DNA of 64,000 bases from Arthrobacter ulcerisalmonis (lineage in GTDB: Bacteria > Actinomycetota > Actinomycetes > Actinomycetales > Micrococcaceae). Below the pieces are notes generated by a model. That model ran no database searches. It was given only the letters and a program-made list of their open reading frames with translations, and was not told the origin of the DNA. The stretch covers positions 72,052-136,051 of the forward strand of contig NZ_UXAU01000037.1 of the NCBI RefSeq assembly GCF_900609065.1, read 5' to 3'. Each line of letters opens with the position of its first letter. Position 1 is the stretch's first letter. The position numbers and the translations under genes were made by a program. Below, one piece after another: positions 59,036 through 64,000 of the stretch.

Positions 59036-59668
59036 ATGGACCAAACGCCTTCCCGCCCGCCGCTGCGCGAGGTTTTGTGCGGCGATGCCCTGGTCCTTGC
59101 GCCGCTGCTACTCGGAGCGACCCTGACGCACCATGGCCCAGACGGCAGCGTGGCCGTCCGCCTGACCGAGATCGAAGCGTACCTGGGACCGGGGAACTCA
59201 CCGCGACCAGACCCGGGATCCCACGCTTTCCGCGGGCCAACGCCGCGGACCCTGCCCATGTTTGGATCCGCCGGGCACCTCTACGTCTACTTCACCTACG
59301 GCATGCACCACTGCGTCAACATCGTCTGCGGACCGGAGGATGAGGCCTCGGCCTTGCTGCTGCGTGCCGGTGAGGTAGTAGCCGGGACCGAGCTGGCGCA
59401 GGCCCGGCGGCCCACGTCCAAAACGGCTGCGGATCTGGCCCGCGGTCCGGCGCTGTTGACCAAGGCGCTGGGAATCACGACGTCGGACTCCGGCCGGGAT
59501 GCGTTGGCGGCACCGTTTGCCCTGGAGCTTCCGCCGCAGCCGGCTCTCGCTGTCAGCTCCGGTCCCAGGGTGGGCGTGGCCGGGCCGGGCGGGACGGCTG
59601 ACTACCCCTGGCGGTTCTGGATTACCGGCCATCCCACCGTTTCCCGGTACAAGGCAGCACGCCGCTGA
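59036..59668 (+). CDS. mpg: DNA-3-methyladenine glycosylase (Mpg/AAG type)
   Basis: The 210-residue enzyme removes alkylated purines. It belongs to the AAG fold group: [20 protein letters not shown] (about residues 42-61), [22 protein letters not shown] (about 79-100) and LLRAGEV near 113. It is divergent from the Ada/AlkA gene, with starts about 94 bases apart. Two structurally unrelated alkylpurine glycosylases therefore lie side by side here. Confidence 0.92.
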   Translation: MDQTPSRPPLREVLCGDALVLAPLLLGATLTHHGPDGSVAVRLTEIEAYLGPGNSPRPDPGSHAFRGPTPRTLPMFGSAGHLYVYFTYGMHHCVNIVCGPEDEASALLLRAGEVVAGTELAQARRPTSKTAADLARGPALLTKALGITTSDSGRDALAAPFALELPPQPALAVSSGPRVGVAGPGGTADYPWRFWITGHPTVSRYKAARR

Positions 59669-59719
59669 GCGGCCAATCCGGACCGGGCAGTGTTTCACCG
59701 GCGTTAACGGAAATGGTTG

Positions 59720-59725
59720 TAGAAT
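59720..59725 (+). promoter_or_regulatory. Candidate -10 element of the helD/helR gene
   Basis: TAGAAT lies 34 bases before the ATG of the HelD-type gene; no convincing -35 at 17 bases is seen. Confidence 0.35.
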
Positions 59726-59758
59726 GGACGGTCTGTCTTTCGCGATAGGGGAACGTTG

Positions 59759-61987
59759 ATGCTCGACGCCGATTTGGCCCACGAACGGGACTATGTGGCT
59801 GGGCTGTATGCCCGGCTGGAGGAACTGCGTGCCGAAAAGCGCCGCCAGTTGGCTCAAGTGCGCCGTGCCGGTGCAGTGGGAACCATGCAGAACGTCTCGG
59901 AACGGGACGCGTTCGCGGCGCTGTACGAAGATCGGCTTGCGCAACTGGACGCGGTCGATGACCGCCTGGTCTTTGGTCGCCTGGATCTCGATTCAGGCGA
60001 AGCGCAATACATTGGCCGGATCGGCTTGAGCACCGAGGATCTGCAACGGCTCATGGTGGACTGGCGAGCTCCCGAAGCCGGTCACTTCTACCAAGCCACC
60101 GCGTTCGACCGGCAGGGCGTGCGTCGGCGCCGCCACCTCATCCTGCAGGGCCGGGACGTCAAAGCCATCGAGGATGATGTCCTTGACGCCGGCATGCTGG
60201 CCGACGACGAATCACTGCAGGGCGAAGGCGCCCTTCTTGCGGCGTTGAACTCCAAGAGGACCGGCCGGATGTCTGACATTGTCAGCACCATCCAATCGGA
60301 ACAGGACCGGATCATCCGGTCCTCGATTTCCGGGGCACTGGTTGTCCAGGGCGGTCCAGGTACCGGTAAGACAGCAGTAGCGCTGCACCGAGCCGCCTAC
60401 CTGTTGTATACCCACCGTGACCGGCTCAAAAGTGCCGGTGTCCTGCTGGTGGGACCGTCGTCGTCGTTCATGAATTACATTGAACGCGTGTTGCCCTCCC
60501 TCGGTGAGACAGGCGTGGTGATGGCCAGCGTGGGTCGGCTGATGCCCGGTATCCGAGCCGTGCCGGAAATCGATGCCGACGTCGCCGCCATCAAGGGGCG
60601 CCTGGACATGGCCACTATTGTGGCCAATGCCGTGGCCAACCGGCAGCGCGTACCGGCCGGAGACAGGGTCCTTGTGGTGGACGGCCGGAAGCTCACCCTG
60701 ACCGTCCGCCAGGTCCGGCGGGCGCGGGAGCGTGCGCGGGCAACCGGCAAGCCGCACAACGAAGCACGCGCAACGTTCGTGAAAATCCTGCTCCGCGAGT
60801 TGACCGAGCAGCTGACGGACCTCGTGGAGGAAGGGAACATCGGCAATAACGCCGACCGTTCCTACCTTGCCGAAGACGTCCGCACCGCCCGCGACGTCAG
60901 GATCGCCCTGAACCTCTGCTGGATGCCCATGAGCCCGGAAAAGCTCATTTCTGAGCTGTTCAGCAAGCCGGCCATCCTGCACTTCTGTACCCCACACCTG
61001 ACCGCCGCCGAACGCGCCGTACTGCTGCGCCCGGCGGACGCACCATGGACCGAACCGGATGTTCCCCTGCTGGACGAGGCCGCGGAGCTGCTGGGTGAGC
61101 TGGATGCTGCTGATGGCCGCGGCCTGGCCCAGCAGGAACATGACAGGGCCCGCGACGTTGCCAACGCCAAGCAGACGTTGGAAAACATGGAGCACATGGG
61201 CGTTGACGTGCTGATGACAGCCGAGGAGCTGGCGGACCAGAACCAGGAACGGGAGAACGGGCTGACCGCTGCCGAGCGAGCCACCAGCGACCGCACCTGG
61301 GCTTTCGGTCACATCGTGGTCGATGAGGCGCAGGAACTTTCGCCCATGCAGTGGCGCCTCCTGGTGCGGCGGTGCCCGGTCAAGTCGTTCACCATCGTGG
61401 GCGACATTGCCCAGACCAGTTCGGTGGCCGGCGCGAACTCATGGCAGGGCGCACTGGCTCCCATGTTTGGCGATCGCTGGCAGCTCGAAGAGTTGACGGT
61501 GAACTACCGGACGCCGTCACAGATTGCCGAGGCTGCCGTCCGCATGGCCAACGCCGCTGGGCTGGTCGTTTCCGCACCCAAGGCCGTCCGAGAGGGCCGC
61601 TGGTCGCCCCTGATCGACGAAGTTTCTCCTGGTTCCGTGGTGGACCGGTTGGTGGAGGTGCTGCCCGAGGAGCTGGCAGCGCTCGACGGCGGCCTGATCG
61701 CCGTCATCGCGGACGGTGACCTGCTTCCCGCGGCCACCAAAGCCCTGCGCGCTGTTTACGGCCGCCGCGTAGGCACCGGCGCGGGAAGCTACGCCCAGGA
61801 CATTGTGGTGATCAGTCCGCGCGAAGCCAAAGGCCTTGAGTTTGACGGCGTGGTGGTCCTGGAGCCTGGCATGATGCTTAACCACGAGCACGGCAAGGTG
61901 GGGGACCTGTATGTGGCCATGACCCGGGCCACCCAACGGCTGCGGCTCATCGCGGCCGATCCGGTGCCTGCCGGAATCGCCGAATAA
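59759..61987 (+). CDS. HelD/HelR-type RNA polymerase-associated UvrD-like ATPase
   Basis: The 742-residue protein has an N-terminal coiled-coil (about 5-70) that can enter RNA polymerase, a split superfamily 1 motor with Walker A GGPGTGKT at residues 198-205, DEAQELSP and an AMTRATQRL motif near the end. Proteins of this build (HelD, HelR) detach stalled polymerase from DNA and, in Streptomyces, confer rifampicin tolerance. A TTG at 59756 precedes the ATG; AGGGGA spaced suitably favours ATG 59759. No rifamycin-associated element is recognised upstream. Confidence 0.87.
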   Translation: MLDADLAHERDYVAGLYARLEELRAEKRRQLAQVRRAGAVGTMQNVSERDAFAALYEDRLAQLDAVDDRLVFGRLDLDSGEAQYIGRIGLSTEDLQRLMVDWRAPEAGHFYQATAFDRQGVRRRRHLILQGRDVKAIEDDVLDAGMLADDESLQGEGALLAALNSKRTGRMSDIVSTIQSEQDRIIRSSISGALVVQGGPGTGKTAVALHRAAYLLYTHRDRLKSAGVLLVGPSSSFMNYIERVLPSLGETGVVMASVGRLMPGIRAVPEIDADVAAIKGRLDMATIVANAVANRQRVPAGDRVLVVDGRKLTLTVRQVRRARERARATGKPHNEARATFVKILLRELTEQLTDLVEEGNIGNNADRSYLAEDVRTARDVRIALNLCWMPMSPEKLISELFSKPAILHFCTPHLTAAERAVLLRPADAPWTEPDVPLLDEAAELLGELDAADGRGLAQQEHDRARDVANAKQTLENMEHMGVDVLMTAEELADQNQERENGLTAAERATSDRTWAFGHIVVDEAQELSPMQWRLLVRRCPVKSFTIVGDIAQTSSVAGANSWQGALAPMFGDRWQLEELTVNYRTPSQIAEAAVRMANAAGLVVSAPKAVREGRWSPLIDEVSPGSVVDRLVEVLPEELAALDGGLIAVIADGDLLPAATKALRAVYGRRVGTGAGSYAQDIVVISPREAKGLEFDGVVVLEPGMMLNHEHGKVGDLYVAMTRATQRLRLIAADPVPAGIAE

Positions 61988-62004
61988 CGCTACCCCGCAA
62001 CTGC

Positions 62005-62010
62005 TACCTT
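62005..62010 (+). promoter_or_regulatory. Candidate -10 element of tyrS (leaderless)
   Basis: TACCTT is followed by seven bases and the GTG start of tyrS. Confidence 0.4.
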
Positions 62011-62017
62011 AGAAAGC

Positions 62018-63331
62018 GTGCCAGAAATCAACAGCATCGAACTGCAACAGAACGACCCCACCTTTGCCAACGTCTGGCAAGAGCTGAAGTGGCGTGGCCT
62101 GGTCCACGTTTCCACGGACGAGGCAGAGCTGGAAAAACTCCTTGCCAGCGGGTCGATCACCTACTATTGCGGTTTCGATCCCACGGCGCCGAGCCTGCAC
62201 CTGGGCAACCTTGTCCAGCTCTTGGTCATGCGCCGCCTGCAACTCGCCGGCCACCGCCCGCTGGGTCTGGTAGGCGGGTCCACCGGCATGATCGGGGATC
62301 CGCGGCCCACAGCGGAGCGCACCTTGAACACCAAGGACACCGTTGCGGAATGGGTTGGCTACCTGCAGGGACAGGTGCGCCGTTTCCTCTCCTTCGAAGG
62401 CGATAACGCAGCGCAGATGGTCAACAACCTGGACTGGACCGCACCGCTGAGCGCCATCGACTTCCTTCGCGAAGTAGGCAAGCACTTCCGGGTTGGCACC
62501 ATGCTCCGCAAGGATGCCGTCGCGTCCCGGCTCGGCTCGGATGAGGGCATCAGCTACACGGAGTTCAGCTACCAGATCCTGCAGGGCATGGATTACCTGC
62601 AGCTGTTCCGGGACTACGGCTGCATGCTGCAGACCGGCGGTTCTGATCAGTGGGGCAACCTCACCAGTGGCACCGAGCTGATCCGCAAGGTGGAGGGCAA
62701 GAGTGTCCATGCTCTGGGTACACCTTTGATCACCAACTCTGATGGCACCAAGTTTGGCAAGAGCGAAGGCAACGCCATCTGGTTGGACGCTGCCATGTGC
62801 AGCCCGTATGCCTTTTACCAGTTCTGGGTGAACACCGCCGACGCCGATGTGGTGGACCGGCTCAAGGTCTTCACCTTCCTGACGCGAGCCGAGATCGACG
62901 AGGTGGCAGCCGCAGTTGCCGAGCGTCCGTTCGCCCGCGAAGGCCAACGACGGTTGGCTTTCGAGGTCACATCCCTGGTCCACGGCGTTGACGCCACCGA
63001 GAAAGTCATTGCCGCCTCGGCAGCGCTTTTCGGTAATGGCGAGCTTGCCGGGTTGGACAGTGCAACGTTGAAGGCGGCAACGTCCGAATTGCCTTCCGCT
63101 ACGGTGCCGGCCGACGCGTTGGGAATTGTTGATCTCCTGGTCGCCGCAGGTCTTTCGGACAGTAAGTCAGCTGCCCGCCGCACGGTGGGGGAGGGCGGCG
63201 CCTATGTCAACAACACCAAGATCACCGATCCGGACGCTGTTATTTCTGCGAGTGAACTCTTACATGGCGAATACCTTTTGTTGCGGCGCGGTAAGAAGAA
63301 CCTCGCCACAGTCCAGGTGAGCCAGGCCTAG
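62018..63331 (+). CDS. tyrS: Tyrosine--tRNA ligase
   Basis: The 437-residue class I synthetase has its HIGH-type motif HLGN at 61-64 and KFGKS at 245-249; a C-terminal S4-like RNA-binding domain (about 365-437) ends the protein. It begins with GTG. It lies upstream of the rRNA operon, an arrangement found in other Arthrobacter relatives, and is followed by a terminator. Confidence 0.96.
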   Translation: MPEINSIELQQNDPTFANVWQELKWRGLVHVSTDEAELEKLLASGSITYYCGFDPTAPSLHLGNLVQLLVMRRLQLAGHRPLGLVGGSTGMIGDPRPTAERTLNTKDTVAEWVGYLQGQVRRFLSFEGDNAAQMVNNLDWTAPLSAIDFLREVGKHFRVGTMLRKDAVASRLGSDEGISYTEFSYQILQGMDYLQLFRDYGCMLQTGGSDQWGNLTSGTELIRKVEGKSVHALGTPLITNSDGTKFGKSEGNAIWLDAAMCSPYAFYQFWVNTADADVVDRLKVFTFLTRAEIDEVAAAVAERPFAREGQRRLAFEVTSLVHGVDATEKVIAASAALFGNGELAGLDSATLKAATSELPSATVPADALGIVDLLVAAGLSDSKSAARRTVGEGGAYVNNTKITDPDAVISASELLHGEYLLLRRGKKNLATVQVSQA

Positions 63332-63349
63332 TTCTCAGCGGCCCCTACG

Positions 63350-63400
63350 CGCCCCTCGACAGCCGATTTGCGCGGCTGTAGAGGGGCGTGTATTGTTTTC
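63350..63400 (+). terminator. Rho-independent terminator after tyrS
   Basis: An 8+7-bp stem with one mismatch (63350-63365 with 63373-63388) closes a 7-base loop, followed by the T-rich TGTATTGTTTTCTG. Confidence 0.8.
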
Positions 63401-63544
63401 TGAGTCGCCGCCACTGAGTGGCGACAGAGCACCCAACCAAGACGAAGTAAATATTCGCCAGGCAGAGTCTGGATCGGAAAATGCTTCGGTATCGTTGTGG
63501 GCCAAATCATTCAACTGAGTGAATTTCTGGAAAATAACCGGGAT

Positions 63545-63573
63545 TTGCAAAGTGAAAATGAATGAAATAAGAT
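63545..63573 (+). promoter_or_regulatory. Candidate rrn promoter
   Basis: TTGCAA (63545-63550) and TAAGAT (63568-63573) are spaced by exactly 17 bases in an AT-rich stretch, about 250 bases before the 16S gene. No other gene lies between, so this is the best rRNA promoter candidate. Confidence 0.6.
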
Positions 63574-63824
63574 TGAAACATCGCAGCGAAGAAATACGAA
63601 ATAGAAATTCTTTTTGAATTGTTTCGGGAATATTCGAATGTGTCTGTTGTTTGAGAACTCAATAGTGTGCCAAGTTTGTTGATACCGATTATGTATGTAA
63701 TTGGTTGATTGTGCTGTGCCGCCACCCCGTGGTGTGCGCAGTGTTTTTGGCTGGTTTCAAATTTTATGCTGTCTGGTTCTGCGTTATTTCCGTGGTTCTT
63801 GATGGTTTCTGTTTTTGTTTTACT
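63574..63824 (+). promoter_or_regulatory. rRNA leader with antitermination-like element
   Basis: This AT-rich leader contains the TTGTTTGAGAACTCAA segment around 63648-63663, which resembles the boxA-like element conserved in actinobacterial rRNA leaders. I see no protein-coding gene in it. Sequences near both ends may pair with the 16S 3' flank for RNase III processing, but that flank is outside the window. Confidence 0.5.

Positions 63825-64000
<176 letters not shown>

Noticed and set aside
59660..59756. Rifamycin-associated element before the HelD/HelR gene
   Set aside because: I looked for the inverted repeat known from rifamycin-inducible genes and found no match.

Overview
The window is a high-GC actinobacterial chromosome segment. 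The first 176 bases of a 16S rRNA gene at its right end, the gene order and the protein sequences point to Arthrobacter in the broad sense (Arthrobacter/Paenarthrobacter, Micrococcaceae). Almost all of it is core housekeeping sequence in long operons. I see no insertion sequence, prophage, integrase, CRISPR array or tRNA gene.

Layout. 1-485: a short DUF222-like gene fragment directly behind a consensus SOS box. 565-8005: dapA, rnj, ftsK, pgsA, pncC (cinA C-terminal type), clgR. 8134-14336: a MarR regulator, a DUF3046 gene, then recA-recX-miaB-miaA and dapF. 14308-18959: a convergent methyltransferase, then hflX behind a leader with a six-codon ORF, and dinG. 19007-20487: lexA and a divergent LysM membrane protein sharing a region with several LexA-type operators. 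20582-26353: the histidine block hisC-hisB-hisH-(small membrane protein)-hisA/priA, then sseB-like and MFS genes. 26486-30088: DUF1844 gene, infC (read from an AUU start), rpmI, rplT, a SpoU-type rRNA methyltransferase. 30153-34390: accessory genes (MFS, Nudix, an SOS-box-preceded Rv2578c-like radical SAM protein, SIMPL protein, HExxH-bearing small protein). 34586-38193: pheS-pheT. 38295-46681: accessory genes including a phosphopantetheinyl transferase, an M1-like metallopeptidase and a 1335-residue Pls/PosA-type membrane non-ribosomal peptide synthetase. 46856-55535: the full arginine block argC-J-B-D-F-R-G-H. 55629-59668: PNPOx-like and mycothiol-type enzymes, then alkylation repair (ogt, ada/alkA fusion, mpg). 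59759-63331: a HelD/HelR-type ATPase and tyrS. 63332-64000: rrn leader and the 16S start.

Themes. (1) DNA damage: four SOS regions (117, 8977, 19879-20005, 33137) tie recA, lexA, the LysM gene, the radical SAM gene and the DUF222 fragment into one regulon. (2) Amino-acid supply: lysine/DAP (dapA, dapF), histidine and arginine pathways. (3) Translation: infC-rpmI-rplT, pheST, tyrS, rRNA. (4) About fourteen genes carry a TANNNT hexamer 6-7 bases before the start codon, the signature of leaderless transcription, and two such starts open tiny ORFs upstream of hflX and pheS. The best candidate for an undescribed system is the PPTase / M1 peptidase / Pls-type synthetase cassette at 38295-44368, whose product cannot be told from sequence alone.
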